From NCBI GenBank assembly GCA_964535575.1, contig CAZHTC010000005.1, positions 62,001-126,000 of the forward strand: a DNA stretch of 64,000 bases, in the 5' to 3' direction. This document shows, piece after piece, positions 48,771-58,049 of the stretch. Made by a program: the position numbers and the translations under genes. The number at the start of each line of letters is the position of its first letter. Within the stretch, counting starts at the first letter, position 1. The notes under the pieces were generated by a model that saw only the letters and a program-made list of their open reading frames with translations, had not been told where the DNA came from and made no database searches. This stretch comes from JAGPCK01 sp964535575 (GTDB lineage Bacteria; Bacteroidota; Bacteroidia; UKL13-3).

Positions 48771-51361
48771 GATGTTGAATCCATGTTTTTCAATAACTGT
48801 TCCAAAGCAAATTCGTCAGGTATAAGTACCTCTCGTGCTTTACTTCCTTCAAAGGGCCCTACCACACCGGCCTGTTCTAATTGGTCAATGAGGCGCCCGG
48901 CTCTGTTATATCCTAATTTTAATCTGCGTTGAAGCAAGGAAGTAGAACCTTGCTGGTGTTGTACAATAATTCGTGCTGCATCTTCAAAAAGGGAATCCCG
49001 TTCGGAGGCATCAAAATCTCCTGAACCACCACTTTCTCCGCTTTCATCTTTAACTTCAGGCAGAATGTATGCATCAGGGTATCCGCGCTGCGAGCCAATA
49101 TACTCAGCCACTTTGTCAACTTCAGGGGTATCCACAAAGGCGCATTGCAGGCGTATTAAATCATTTCCATTGGAGAAGAGCATATCTCCCTTGCCAATTA
49201 ATTGGTCGGCCCCGTTGGCGTCTAAAATGGTACGTGAATCAATTTTTGATGAGACACGAAACGCTAAGCGCGCTGGGAAATTAGCTTTTATTGTTCCGGT
49301 AATAATATTTACCGAAGGCCTTTGAGTAGCAAGTATCAAATGAATACCGATGGCGCGCGCTAATTGAGCTAAACGGCCAATAGGGTGTTCTACTTCTTTT
49401 CCGGCTGTCATCATTAAATCGGCCAGCTCATCAATGATTACTACAATGTACGGAAGAAAACGATGTCCATTATTCGGATTCAACCTGCGATCAATAAATT
49501 TTGCGTTGTATTCTTTTATATTTCTTACCTGAGCATCTTTTAATAAATCATAGCGGGCATCCATTTCAATGCAAAGCGAATTGAGGGTATTAATCACTTT
49601 TTTTGTATCAGTAATAATTGCTTCAGCTTCTCCGGGCAGTTTGGCTAAAAAGTGACGCTCTATGGTTTTATAAATACTTAATTCTACCTTTTTAGGGTCA
49701 ATCAATACAAATTTGAGTGATGAAGGATGTTTGCGATAAAGCAAAGAAATCAGTACGGTGTTTATACCAACTGATTTTCCCTGTCCTGTAGCACCCGCCA
49801 TAAGCATATGCGGCATTTTAGCCAAATCGGTTACATATACTTCATTGGTAATGGTACGCCCGAAGGCAATGGGTAAATCCATTTCGGCTTCAGTAAATTT
49901 AGGACTCGACAAAACTGATTTAATCGAAACCATTGCCTTGTATTGATTCGGTACTTCAATTCCTATAGTTCCTTTGCCGGGCATTGGAGCAATGATACGA
50001 ATTCCTAAAGCAGCCAGACTTAAAGCAATATCATCTTCGAGATTTTTTATCTTGGCAATACGTGTACCTTCAACCGGGATGATTTCATAAAGGGTAACGG
50101 TAGGCCCCACAGTTGCCTGAATTTTTTTAATTTCAATATTGTAATTGCGAAGGGTTTCAACAATCAGATTTGTTTTTTCTTTCAGTTCATCTTCTCCAAC
50201 TTTCCCTTTTGATTCAGGATACTCGCTTAACAAATCAAGAGTGGGGAATTTGTAACTTGAAAGTTCAAGCGTAGGGTCATATGGTTCATTTAATCCAATA
50301 TGCTCCATACTTTTTTCAGAAACCCGTTCTTCCTCGGCTTCCATGGTGTTTTGCACATTCAGTGTAAACTCACCTGTATTGATACTGCCAGTAGAAACCA
50401 CTTCCTTTTCAACAGGTGTTATTTTTTCTTCAACCGGAATGGCCTCTGAACTTTCATTCTCGGTGATTATTTCGGTTGGAGTTATTTTTTTCTCGGTTAT
50501 TACTGAGATTTTTTCGGGTTGTATTGGGTCTGCCGGTTTTTCTTTTATTACTAATTTAAATGAATCTTCTTCAATCGGGGTTTCATCTTCATCGATGGGT
50601 TGGCTTTCACTTTCAGCCAAAACTTTATTAAGCGGAGCAGTCTCCGTTTCATCAGCATCGGTTTCCTGAGATTCAGTATCGGGATTGGTGTTATTTGGTT
50701 TTGCCATTTTCAAAGATGGCTTTGGGAAATTAATGTTAAACGAGATAACCATAAATACCAGCGCATAAAAAATAAGAAACAGGGTTGCACCAATGGTTCC
50801 CAGCAAACTTCTCAACCAAAGCGAAGCGTGATAGCCAAAGGTACCGCCAGCAATTTCCATATTTCCGTAAAGTAAAAGTCCGGTGGTAGCCGATAGCCAG
50901 ATGACAGAAAAGAATGCGTATCGAAGCACTTTTCTTACGGGTAGCAGTTGTGCTTTGAAAAGCGTATTAAAGCCAACTACAAAAAAGATAAGTACAAATG
51001 CAAATGAAGCCAGTCCGAAACCTTTATAAATAAACAGGTGGGCCAAAACAGCTCCCAATGTTCCGAGCCAATTGTCAGCAGCATCCGGATTTTGAGCAAA
51101 AAAATCGGAGAACCCCGGATTACTTGCCAAACTTTGATCAGTTTTCCATGTGAAAAGGTAAGAGGCAAAGGCGACTAATAAATACAGGGAGAATAAAATA
51201 GAACTTAAACCCAAAATTTTACCCAGGCGTTCATCTCGCCAGAATTTATACGTAGGCTTGCCTGTTTTTGTTTCAATAGCAGGAGGGATTGCAGCCTTCA
51301 TTTCGGGCTCTTCACTCAGGTAAGCGTTCTCTTTATTTTCTCGGTTTACTTTTTTGGCCAT
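48767..51361 (-). CDS. ftsK: DNA translocase FtsK
   Basis: 864 aa from ATG at 51361 (MAKKVNRENKEN). Four N-terminal transmembrane helices, an acidic Glu/Thr/Pro-rich linker (roughly residues 210-370), then the motor: beta domain IEIKKIQATVGPTVTLYEIIP, Walker A GATGQGKSVGIN, Walker B VVIIDELADLMM, LAQLARAIGIHLILATQRPSVNIITG, and a gamma winged-helix (STSLLQRRLKLGYNRAGRLIDQLEQAGVVGP) that reads the chromosome-polarity sequence. It couples chromosome segregation at dif to division. The frame is open 13 codons further upstream, but a TAACTTTG box lies there, supporting 51361. Confidence 0.95.
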   Translation of the reverse strand: MAKKVNRENKENAYLSEEPEMKAAIPPAIETKTGKPTYKFWRDERLGKILGLSSILFSLYLLVAFASYLFTWKTDQSLASNPGFSDFFAQNPDAADNWLGTLGAVLAHLFIYKGFGLASFAFVLIFFVVGFNTLFKAQLLPVRKVLRYAFFSVIWLSATTGLLLYGNMEIAGGTFGYHASLWLRSLLGTIGATLFLIFYALVFMVISFNINFPKPSLKMAKPNNTNPDTESQETDADETETAPLNKVLAESESQPIDEDETPIEEDSFKLVIKEKPADPIQPEKISVITEKKITPTEIITENESSEAIPVEEKITPVEKEVVSTGSINTGEFTLNVQNTMEAEEERVSEKSMEHIGLNEPYDPTLELSSYKFPTLDLLSEYPESKGKVGEDELKEKTNLIVETLRNYNIEIKKIQATVGPTVTLYEIIPVEGTRIAKIKNLEDDIALSLAALGIRIIAPMPGKGTIGIEVPNQYKAMVSIKSVLSSPKFTEAEMDLPIAFGRTITNEVYVTDLAKMPHMLMAGATGQGKSVGINTVLISLLYRKHPSSLKFVLIDPKKVELSIYKTIERHFLAKLPGEAEAIITDTKKVINTLNSLCIEMDARYDLLKDAQVRNIKEYNAKFIDRRLNPNNGHRFLPYIVVIIDELADLMMTAGKEVEHPIGRLAQLARAIGIHLILATQRPSVNIITGTIKANFPARLAFRVSSKIDSRTILDANGADQLIGKGDMLFSNGNDLIRLQCAFVDTPEVDKVAEYIGSQRGYPDAYILPEVKDESGESGGSGDFDASERDSLFEDAARIIVQHQQGSTSLLQRRLKLGYNRAGRLIDQLEQAGVVGPFEGSKAREVLIPDEFALEQLLKNMDSTS

Positions 51362-51378
51362 TGATAAGGCTATTGCAG

Positions 51379-51386
51379 CAAAGTTA
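51379..51386 (-). promoter_or_regulatory. -7 promoter box for ftsK-lolA
   Basis: Minus-strand TAACTTTG matches TAnnTTTG and ends 17 bases before the ATG at 51361. A TTG exists upstream, but at a 25-base spacing. Confidence 0.35.
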
Positions 51387-51449
51387 AAATTCGCCACCAC
51401 AAGTATGAATACAAGTTACCCACCTGTGTCAATTGCATTGCACATTGAC

Positions 51450-52487
51450 TTATTTAAGGGCATTGCATATCCGGCTAATAAGCGCAGGTCCTTCGTAAAT
51501 AAAACCCGTGTATAGCTGAACCAAACCGGCCCCAGCCTGCATTTTTTCTGATGCATTAGATGAAGAATGTATTCCACCCACTCCGATTATGGGTATTTTT
51601 CCCCCGCTTTTCGAATGGATGTATGCAATCACTTCGGTTGACCGTTGGGTCAATGGCTTTCCGCTTAGTCCTCCGGCACCTATCTGTTCTATTTTTTCTG
51701 TCGGGGTGATTAATCCGCTTCTCCCAATGGTGGTATTGGTAGCCACTAAACCGTCAATGCCGGTAGAAAGAACAATATCTATCACATCATCCAGTTGGCT
51801 GTTGGTGAGGTCGGGCGCAATTTTTAAAAATAACGGACGAAGTTTTTGTCCTGAAGAGAGGAATGCTTTTCGCAGTTGTATCAAGTGACTCAAAATACGG
51901 GTGAGCGGTTCTTTTTCCTGTAAATCCCTTAGTCCGGGTGTGTTTGGCGAACTTACGTTTACCACAAAATAATCCACCAAATCATATAGGCGTTTAAAAC
52001 AAATTTCATAATCGCTGATGGCATTTTCGTTGGGGGTGATTTTGTTTTTTCCAATGTTCCCACCAATAATCAATCCTTGCGGTTTATGTTGAAGGCGTTT
52101 GGCCATGGCTTCTACTCCTTCGTTGTTAAAGCCCATCCGGTTTATGATGGCTTTGTCCTGAATAAGTCTGAATAAACGCGGTTTATCGTTGCCAGGTTGC
52201 GCAAGGGGAGTCACTGTACCAACTTCAATAAACCCAAAACCCATGGCAGCAAATTCATGCATATAACGGGCATCTTTATCAAACCCTGCAGCCAGGCCAA
52301 CCGGATTTTTAAAAGTAAGCCCGGCAAATTCGGTGGGCTTATAGTTGTCTCTGATACCAAAACACCTTCTGATACCCCAACCCAAAACAGGTATTTTGCG
52401 AATGAAGCTGAATAGGTTTAAGGTGAGGTAATGAACTTTCTCCGGATCGAATAAAAAAAGAAAACGAACGAGCAGTTTATATAACAT
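51450..52487 (-). CDS. pyrD: Dihydroorotate dehydrogenase (quinone)
   Basis: 345 aa, class 2 enzyme. It oxidises dihydroorotate to orotate and reduces quinone at the inner membrane (pyrimidine synthesis). The N-terminal helix YKLLVRFLFLFDPEKVHYLTLNL is the quinone/membrane domain. FMN-barrel signatures: FKNPVGLAAGFDKD, GFIEVGTVTPLAQPGNDKPRLFRL, NRMGFNNEG, NVSSPNTPGLRDLQ with the catalytic Ser, LKIAPDL, ATNTTIGR, GAGGLSGKPL, IIGVGGIHS. The mRNA leader is probably very short; CAATTTTG just upstream is one base off the -7 consensus. Confidence 0.97.
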   Translation of the reverse strand: MLYKLLVRFLFLFDPEKVHYLTLNLFSFIRKIPVLGWGIRRCFGIRDNYKPTEFAGLTFKNPVGLAAGFDKDARYMHEFAAMGFGFIEVGTVTPLAQPGNDKPRLFRLIQDKAIINRMGFNNEGVEAMAKRLQHKPQGLIIGGNIGKNKITPNENAISDYEICFKRLYDLVDYFVVNVSSPNTPGLRDLQEKEPLTRILSHLIQLRKAFLSSGQKLRPLFLKIAPDLTNSQLDDVIDIVLSTGIDGLVATNTTIGRSGLITPTEKIEQIGAGGLSGKPLTQRSTEVIAYIHSKSGGKIPIIGVGGIHSSSNASEKMQAGAGLVQLYTGFIYEGPALISRICNALK

Positions 52488-52666
52488 GCCGCAAAATTGA
52501 TTTTTACTGTTGATATTTAAACCAATGAGGAAAATAATTCTTTATCCATTTTCAAAACCTTTATTTTCAGCCATTGTTATATAACTATGTATAGTTTTCC
52601 ACAATTTAGATTCATTATAAATACAAGAAACTGACAACCCTCATTAGCTATAACTGATGCTATTTA

Positions 52667-52674
52667 TAAATTTG
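52667..52674 (+). promoter_or_regulatory. -7 promoter box of the sdh operon
   Basis: TAAATTTG matches TAnnTTTG, 25 bases upstream of the sdhC ATG. The spot 19 bases further up reads TTAG rather than TTG. Confidence 0.4.
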
Positions 52675-52699
52675 CCTCGATTTTAAGAAATCTCCTATA

Positions 52700-53476
52700 A
52701 TGAACTGGTTAATTAAAACACTCAACTCATCCATCGGACAAAAAGTAATTATGAGTCTTACAGGCTTGTTCCTGTGCTCATTTTTAATCATCCACATGAT
52801 TGGTAATCTGCAATTGTTTCATGACGATTACGGACTGGCATTTAATAAGTATGCCGTATTCATGACAACCAACCCCCTGATTAAGGTTGTATCTTATTTA
52901 CTTTATGCATCCATTCTGTTTCATGCATTTAAGGGGCTTCATTTAGTTTACAAAAACGCCAAAGCTCGCCCGGTAAAGTATGCCATGCAAAATGGCAATG
53001 CGAATAGCCACTGGTCATCCCGAAGTATGGGTGTGCTGGGCACCATGTTACTTGTTTTTATTGCCGTTCACATGAGTGATTTTTGGTTTGAGTATAAATT
53101 TGGCGATGTGCCTTACACTCAATATTCAGTAAGTCTGGAAACGGGCGAAATTACCACGGATACGATACCTGAGGGAATGAAACTGCACAACAAAATGGAA
53201 GATGTAATTGCTAACGGAAAACATATTTATGTGGTGAAAGACCTTTATAAAGAAGTTTCTGTTGGGTTTAAAGAATGGCCACTCGTTCTTATTTATGTAC
53301 TTTCCATGTTTGCATTATCATTCCACCTGTTTCATGGATTTAGAAGTGCTTTTCAAAGTTTGGGTATTAATCACTCCAAATACAACGGACTTATCCGGTT
53401 TATAGGGCTGTGGTTTTTCTCCATCATTATTCCGCTGGCTTTTGCAGCTATGCCTGTTTACTTTTTTATTAATTAA
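52700..53476 (+). CDS. sdhC: Succinate dehydrogenase cytochrome b subunit (type B)
   Basis: 258 aa. Single large five-helix anchor of type B SQR/QFR: SSIGQKVIMSLTGLFLCSFLIIHMIGNL, YLLYASILFHAFKGLHL, MGVLGTMLLVFIAVHMSDFWFEYKF, WPLVLIYVLSMFALSFHLFHGFRSAF, LIRFIGLWFFSIIIPLAFAAMP. His residues in helices (IHMIGN, LFHAFKGLH, VHMSDF, FHLFHGF) fit dihaem ligation. It anchors SdhA/SdhB and passes electrons to quinone. First gene of the operon, 27 bases before sdhA. Confidence 0.95.
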   Translation: MNWLIKTLNSSIGQKVIMSLTGLFLCSFLIIHMIGNLQLFHDDYGLAFNKYAVFMTTNPLIKVVSYLLYASILFHAFKGLHLVYKNAKARPVKYAMQNGNANSHWSSRSMGVLGTMLLVFIAVHMSDFWFEYKFGDVPYTQYSVSLETGEITTDTIPEGMKLHNKMEDVIANGKHIYVVKDLYKEVSVGFKEWPLVLIYVLSMFALSFHLFHGFRSAFQSLGINHSKYNGLIRFIGLWFFSIIIPLAFAAMPVYFFIN

Positions 53477-53503
53477 CTATTCAGTTACCAAAAGTATATC
53501 GAT

Positions 53504-55513
53504 ATGACATCTCCAAAACTGGATTCAAAAATTCCCGAAGGTTCATTAGAACAAAAGTGGACCAAATACCGTTCGACCGTTCCGTTGGTCAATCCGGCCA
53601 ATAAGCGCAGCCTTGAAATTATTATCGTGGGTTCGGGTCTTGCCGGAGCTTCTGCCGCGGCCTCTCTTGCCGAGTTGGGTTATAAAGTAAAAGTTTTCTG
53701 CTTTCAGGATTCTGCCCGAAGGGCGCATAGCATCGCTGCTCAGGGAGGTATCAATGCTGCCAAAAATTATCAGAACGATGGTGACTCAACGTACCGTTTA
53801 TTTTACGATACCATTAAGGGAGGCGATTACCGTGCTCGAGAAGGGAACGTGTATCGTTTGGCCGAAGTAAGTGCGAATATTATTGACCAGTGCGTGGCGC
53901 AGGGGGTACCATTTGCCCGCGAATATGGAGGCATGCTGGATAACCGCTCATTTGGCGGTACACAGGTGAAACGTACCTTTTATGCAGCCGGACAAACCGG
54001 TCAGCAGTTATTGTTAGGAGCCTATTCGGCATTGCAGCGTCAGGTAGGTATCGGTGCTGTTGAAATGTTTGCCCGTCATGAAATGCTCGATATAGTAAAT
54101 ATTGATGGCAAATGCCGTGGTATTATTGCCCGCGACTTAGTTACCGGAAAACTTGAGCGTCATTTCGGTCACGCAGTATTGTTGTGTTCAGGCGGATACG
54201 GAAACGTATTTTACCTTTCAACAAATGCCATGGGATCAAACGTAACAGCAGCCTGGAAAGCACATAAGAAAGGTGCCTTTTTTGGCAATCCTTGTTACAC
54301 GCAAATTCACCCTACCTGTATCCCCGTATCAGGTGATCACCAATCCAAATTAACCCTTATGTCGGAATCATTGCGTAATGACGGACGTATATGGGTTCCC
54401 AAAAATATTGACGATGCAAAAGCCATCCGGGAAGGCCGCCTTAATCCGAATGATATTAAAGAAGAAGACCGCGATTATTATCTGGAAAGAAGATACCCTG
54501 CCTTTGGTAACCTGGTGCCTCGCGATATTGCCTCGCGTGCGGCCAAAGAAAGATGTGATGCCGGCTATGGAGTAAATACTACAGGTGAAGCCGTGTATTT
54601 GGATTTTGTTTTCAATACCAAATATAAGTATGGAAAAATGGAGGCCACCAAAAAGGGCATTCACAACCCTACCGAAGAACAACTGAAAGAACTGGGAACA
54701 GCTGTTATCAAGGAGCAATATGGAAACCTGTTCGATATGTATAAGCAGATTACAGGAGTTGATCCTTACGAAAATCCAATGCAGATTTATCCTGCCGTGC
54801 ATTATACCATGGGTGGATTATGGGTAGATTATAATTTAATGACCAATGTACCCGGTTTATATGCTCTGGGTGAGGCCAATTTCTCTGACCATGGGGCCAA
54901 TCGTCTGGGAGCTTCGGCTCTTATGCAAGGGCTGGCCGATGGTTATTTTGTGATTCCATATACTATGGGAGCTTACCTGAGTAATGAAATACGCACCAAA
55001 GCCATTTCAACCGACCACGAAGCATTTACCGAAGCCGAGAAAAACGTGCAGGAGCAAATTGATAAACTGTTTGGGATAAATGGGACAAAATCGGTTGACC
55101 ATTTTCACAAGCGCCTTGGCTTAATTATGTGGAACAAGTGCGGCATGGCCCGCAATGCACAGGGATTACAGGAAGCCATTACCGAAATACAACAATTGCG
55201 CGAGGAGTTTTGGAAAGACGTGCGTGTAACCGGAGAAGCCAATGAGTTTAACCCCGAGTTGGAAAAAGCTTGCCGGGTGGCCGATTTTCTGGAACTGGGT
55301 GAACTGATGTGTAAAGATGCCCTGCACCGAAACGAAAGTTGCGGAGGTCACTTCCGTGAGGAATACCAAACCGAAGAAGGAGAGGCCCTGCGAGATGATA
55401 GTAACTTTGCCTATGCAGCAGCGTGGGAGTTTAAAGGTGTAAGTAATTGGGAACTGCACAAGGAAGATTTGAAATTTGAAAATATTAAAATTGCACAAAG
55501 AAGTTACAAATAG
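53504..55513 (+). CDS. sdhA: Succinate dehydrogenase/fumarate reductase flavoprotein subunit
   Basis: 669 aa, typical for type B. FAD site IIVGSGLAGASAAASLAELG, covalent-FAD His in RRAHSIAAQGGINAA, GGDYRAREGNVYRLAE, YAAGQTGQQLLLGAYSAL, active-site region NPCYTQIHPTCIP, HYTMGGLWVDYNLMTNVPGLYALGEANFSDHGANRLGASALMQGLADG, and the catalytic Arg region RDIASRAAKERC. It oxidises succinate to fumarate in the TCA cycle. 70 bases separate it from an unrelated lipoprotein gene that splits it from sdhB. Confidence 0.97.
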   Translation: MTSPKLDSKIPEGSLEQKWTKYRSTVPLVNPANKRSLEIIIVGSGLAGASAAASLAELGYKVKVFCFQDSARRAHSIAAQGGINAAKNYQNDGDSTYRLFYDTIKGGDYRAREGNVYRLAEVSANIIDQCVAQGVPFAREYGGMLDNRSFGGTQVKRTFYAAGQTGQQLLLGAYSALQRQVGIGAVEMFARHEMLDIVNIDGKCRGIIARDLVTGKLERHFGHAVLLCSGGYGNVFYLSTNAMGSNVTAAWKAHKKGAFFGNPCYTQIHPTCIPVSGDHQSKLTLMSESLRNDGRIWVPKNIDDAKAIREGRLNPNDIKEEDRDYYLERRYPAFGNLVPRDIASRAAKERCDAGYGVNTTGEAVYLDFVFNTKYKYGKMEATKKGIHNPTEEQLKELGTAVIKEQYGNLFDMYKQITGVDPYENPMQIYPAVHYTMGGLWVDYNLMTNVPGLYALGEANFSDHGANRLGASALMQGLADGYFVIPYTMGAYLSNEIRTKAISTDHEAFTEAEKNVQEQIDKLFGINGTKSVDHFHKRLGLIMWNKCGMARNAQGLQEAITEIQQLREEFWKDVRVTGEANEFNPELEKACRVADFLELGELMCKDALHRNESCGGHFREEYQTEEGEALRDDSNFAYAAAWEFKGVSNWELHKEDLKFENIKIAQRSYK

Positions 55514-55583
55514 TAATAAGCAAAAAAAAAGGCATGATGAAATTGATATGTACGCCTTGTTTGCCAGTTGGAATTAATCTTAA

Positions 55584-55994
55584 ATGGATGTGAAGAAGTT
55601 AAAGTACTTATTATTTTATGTTGTTTTGATATTGCTTGCTTCATGCAAGGGATATATTCCAAGTAAAATAAAGACGGTTTACTATAATTGGAGTCCACAA
55701 AACCTTACCGTTAGATTATATCGGGAAAGTATTTTAGCCCAAGAGGAAATTATACTTATAGGGAGTTCATTTGAGGAGAGGGCAGAATCGCCACCTACCA
55801 CTCCATACTTTGTTGCGGTAGCTGACTCTATGATTGTAATGTTTGCAGACGGTAAGAAATTAGTTTATACTGATTTTTCTTCACCAACAAAAACCAATCC
55901 GCTTAGTTATTATGGATACAACCATTTCCAGTCTAATAATGTCCATAATTTCCTATATGCCTTTACTGACGAACATTATTCAAAAGCACAATAA
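55584..55994 (+). CDS. AT-rich lipoprotein gene inserted between sdhA and sdhB
   Basis: 136 aa. Lipobox Cys21 (ILLASCKGY). The mature part shows strands (TVYYNWSPQNLTVRLYRES, YFVAVADSMIVMFADGKKLVYTDF) and an aromatic/Asn/His-rich C-terminus (YYGYNHFQSNNVHNFLYAF). No family is recognised. A hand count over 55621-55980 gives about 36 % G+C (128/360), against about 50 % in sample lines of sdhA and sdhB. Bacteroidota usually have sdhC-sdhA-sdhB contiguous, so this looks like a later insertion. It ends 6 bases before sdhB, so it is transcribed within the operon and does not block sdhB. Confidence 0.68.
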   Translation: MDVKKLKYLLFYVVLILLASCKGYIPSKIKTVYYNWSPQNLTVRLYRESILAQEEIILIGSSFEERAESPPTTPYFVAVADSMIVMFADGKKLVYTDFSSPTKTNPLSYYGYNHFQSNNVHNFLYAFTDEHYSKAQ

Positions 55995-56000
55995 AATATT

Positions 56001-56762
56001 ATGAGCGGAAATATGAATATCACACTTAAAGTGTGGAGACAAAAAAATACGAACGACAAAGGCCGTTTTGAAACCTACAAGGTAGATGGTGTATCACCCG
56101 ATATGTCGTTTTTAGAAATGTTTGATGTGCTTAACGAGCGTCTGGTGGCCGAGGGCAAAGAAGTACCCATTGCATTTGACCACGACTGCCGCGAAGGTAT
56201 TTGCGGGATGTGCAGTTTGTTTATTAACGGACGCCCGCATGGGCCCAATGACGGAGTTACTACCTGCCAGTTACACATGCGTTCGTTTAAAGACGGAGAT
56301 GTGATTGTGGTAGAGCCATGGCGTGCCGCAGCTTTTCCTGTTATAAAAGATTTGGCTGTTGACCGTTCTGCATTTGATCGCATTATGGCAGCAGGCGGAT
56401 ATGTGTCGGTAAATACCGGAAATGCACAGGACGCCAACAGCCTTCCGATAGGGAAAGAAATAGCAGACGAAGCATTTGAGGCCGCTACCTGCATAGGTTG
56501 CGGAGCTTGTGTGGCTGCCTGTAAAAACTCATCAGCCATGTTATTTGTTGGAGCCAAGGTTTCGCAATTTGCTTTGTTGCCCCAGGGACAACCAGAGCGC
56601 AAACAACGGGCCCTTGCCATGGTGAATCAAATGGATGCCGAAGGGTTTGGAGCCTGTACCAATACAGGAGCCTGCTCGGCCGAGTGTCCTAAAGAAATTC
56701 CACTCACAGTAATTGCCCGCCTCAACAGGGAGTACCTGAGTGCTGAATTCTGCGGGAAGTAA
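56001..56762 (+). CDS. sdhB: Succinate dehydrogenase/fumarate reductase iron-sulfur subunit
   Basis: 253 aa. The N-terminal ferredoxin domain binds 2Fe-2S through HDCREGICGMCS (Cys63, 68, 71) and a fourth Cys in GVTTCQLH. The C-terminal domain has CIGCGACVAAC and CTNTGACSAECPKEI for the 4Fe-4S and 3Fe-4S clusters. It relays electrons from SdhA FAD to the SdhC haems/quinone. Start ATG 56001 (MSGNMNITL); Met5 is an alternative. A strong terminator ends the operon. Confidence 0.97.
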   Translation: MSGNMNITLKVWRQKNTNDKGRFETYKVDGVSPDMSFLEMFDVLNERLVAEGKEVPIAFDHDCREGICGMCSLFINGRPHGPNDGVTTCQLHMRSFKDGDVIVVEPWRAAAFPVIKDLAVDRSAFDRIMAAGGYVSVNTGNAQDANSLPIGKEIADEAFEAATCIGCGACVAACKNSSAMLFVGAKVSQFALLPQGQPERKQRALAMVNQMDAEGFGACTNTGACSAECPKEIPLTVIARLNREYLSAEFCGK

Positions 56763-56782
56763 ATTAGCACATTAATAGAATC

Positions 56783-56819
56783 AACAGGCGGTTGGGGAAA
56801 CTCAGCCGCCTGTTTTTTT
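56783..56819 (+). terminator. Terminator of the sdh operon
   Basis: AACAGGCGG (56783-56791) pairs with CCGCCTGTT (56806-56814) with partial pairing further in, followed by a T-run to 56819. Confidence 0.9.
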
Positions 56820-57305
56820 ATCCTTTTTATGGGTTGTGGAATCTTTTTCTTTGGTAAATCCCAATTTATTTTTCGGTTTTCTAATAAAATGTATTTGATT
56901 TAATTTTCTTTAAATCAATAAGTTAACTAAGTTTTTGTTTTCTTTTTCAGACAATCCACATGGCATTTTGTGGACTGTCGCGGTTTTTAGGGATTTACGT
57001 AGAGGCACCTTTGTTTCCCATCAATCGCAAAAAGCATGGAAAGAAATTTTAAGGTGCAAACTTTTAGAAAGCAGGCCAACCCCGGGGTTAAGGCGCTGTC
57101 ATTAAAACTGCCCACAGGGCCCTTCTCTTTATTTCCTGCCTTTCGATATGGAAGGGCGGCTAATCAATCTAAAAAACGTCTACAAATTTCTACAGATTTA
57201 GATGAATGCATGAAATTTTTAGTTGAATTGGTAAAAATAGTAGTTGAATTTTTTGTTTTTATCAAAAATTTAATAATTTCGTTTTTCAAAAAAGTGATAA
57301 ATAGC
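56820..57305. other. Intergenic region without a supported gene
   Basis: 486 bases between the sdh terminator and the next signal peptide. It is AT-rich at 56870-56950 and again at 57220-57305, and holds a hairpin at 56950-56979. An open frame from 57036 runs in phase into the next gene, but its product has no credible domain and precedes an intact signal peptide. TTTG and TAATTTCG about 18 bases apart just before 57306 could be the promoter of that gene. Confidence 0.5.
56950..56979 (+). other. Intergenic hairpin followed by T-rich stretch
   Basis: GACAATCCACA (56950-56960) and TGTGGACTGTC (56969-56979) pair over 10 of 11 positions around loop TGGCATTT; GCGGTTTTT follows. It may be a terminator-like end of a small RNA, an attenuator, or a second stop for sdh read-through. 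Confidence 0.35.
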
Positions 57306-58037
57306 ATGAAAAAAGGAAGCGTACTGATCATTTTGCCGGCATTATGGATAGGTTTTAATGCCAACGCACAGCAGGTTAGCGGTACACAGGGCAACCTGAA
57401 TTTGAGCGAGTCGGGTTTACTCACAGGTGTGGAGAGTAAGAATCGGGTAGCAGATGACACTTCGCCAGTTCAGTTAGCCGCATTTTCGGCACAATCAACC
57501 GGTAAAGCCATTGTACTTAGCTGGTCAACCATTTCGGAACAAAATAATGTCGGATTTGAATTGGAAAGAATGGAGGAAGGAGAGAATCAGTTCAGAACAA
57601 TTGATTTTGTAGAAGGAAACGGAACAAGTATTCAAACTGTTTCATACCAGTATATTGATGCTTTTGCAGGAAACGCCTATTACAGGTTAAAACAGCTTAA
57701 TATTTCGGGCACATATGAATACAGTAAGGCTATTTATGTAGAGGCATCACATATTGAAAAAGTTTTAAGTCCGCTTTCCGCAAGCACCGTTTTGGTTTAC
57801 CCGTATCCGGCTTCATCCTTTGTAAACATTGAGTTAAAAACGGACGATCCCACTTCTTTTAATGTGCATGTGATGGATATGATGGGGAAGGAATTTTACT
57901 GTCCGGTTATAAGTAAAAATTATTCAGGCAATAAACTTACTCTGGGGATGGATGGATTAAGTAAAGGCATGTATCTGTTGGTAATTCAAAACGGAACGAC
58001 CAGTGTAAGTAAAAAAATATTTCTCGAAACAAACTAA
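57306..58037 (+). CDS. T9SS type A sorting-domain protein, short
   Basis: 243 aa from ATG at 57306, which begins the signal peptide MKKGSVLIILPALWIGFNANAQQ; a longer in-phase frame upstream is rejected. After a short Ser/Gly/Asn-rich stretch comes a fibronectin-like domain typical of T9SS cargo stalks (KAIVLSWSTISEQNNVGFELERM ... AYYRLKQLNISGTYEYSKAIYVE). A type A sorting domain ends the protein (VLVYPYPASSFVNIEL ... MDMMGKEF ... KGMYLLVIQNG). There is almost no cargo domain, so it may be a minimal surface protein. The next gene, 12 bases on, has the same C-terminal pair. Confidence 0.78.
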   Translation: MKKGSVLIILPALWIGFNANAQQVSGTQGNLNLSESGLLTGVESKNRVADDTSPVQLAAFSAQSTGKAIVLSWSTISEQNNVGFELERMEEGENQFRTIDFVEGNGTSIQTVSYQYIDAFAGNAYYRLKQLNISGTYEYSKAIYVEASHIEKVLSPLSASTVLVYPYPASSFVNIELKTDDPTSFNVHVMDMMGKEFYCPVISKNYSGNKLTLGMDGLSKGMYLLVIQNGTTSVSKKIFLETN

Positions 58038-58049
58038 AAAATTAATTAT

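Noticed and set aside
56075..56620. 181-codon open frame antisense to sdhB
   Set aside because: Contained in sdhB, whose iron-sulfur ligands are all intact; the antisense product has no domain.
57036..57305. 90-codon in-frame extension upstream of the short T9SS protein
   Set aside because: Product has no domain, and the ATG at 57306 begins a clean signal peptide that must be N-terminal for export.
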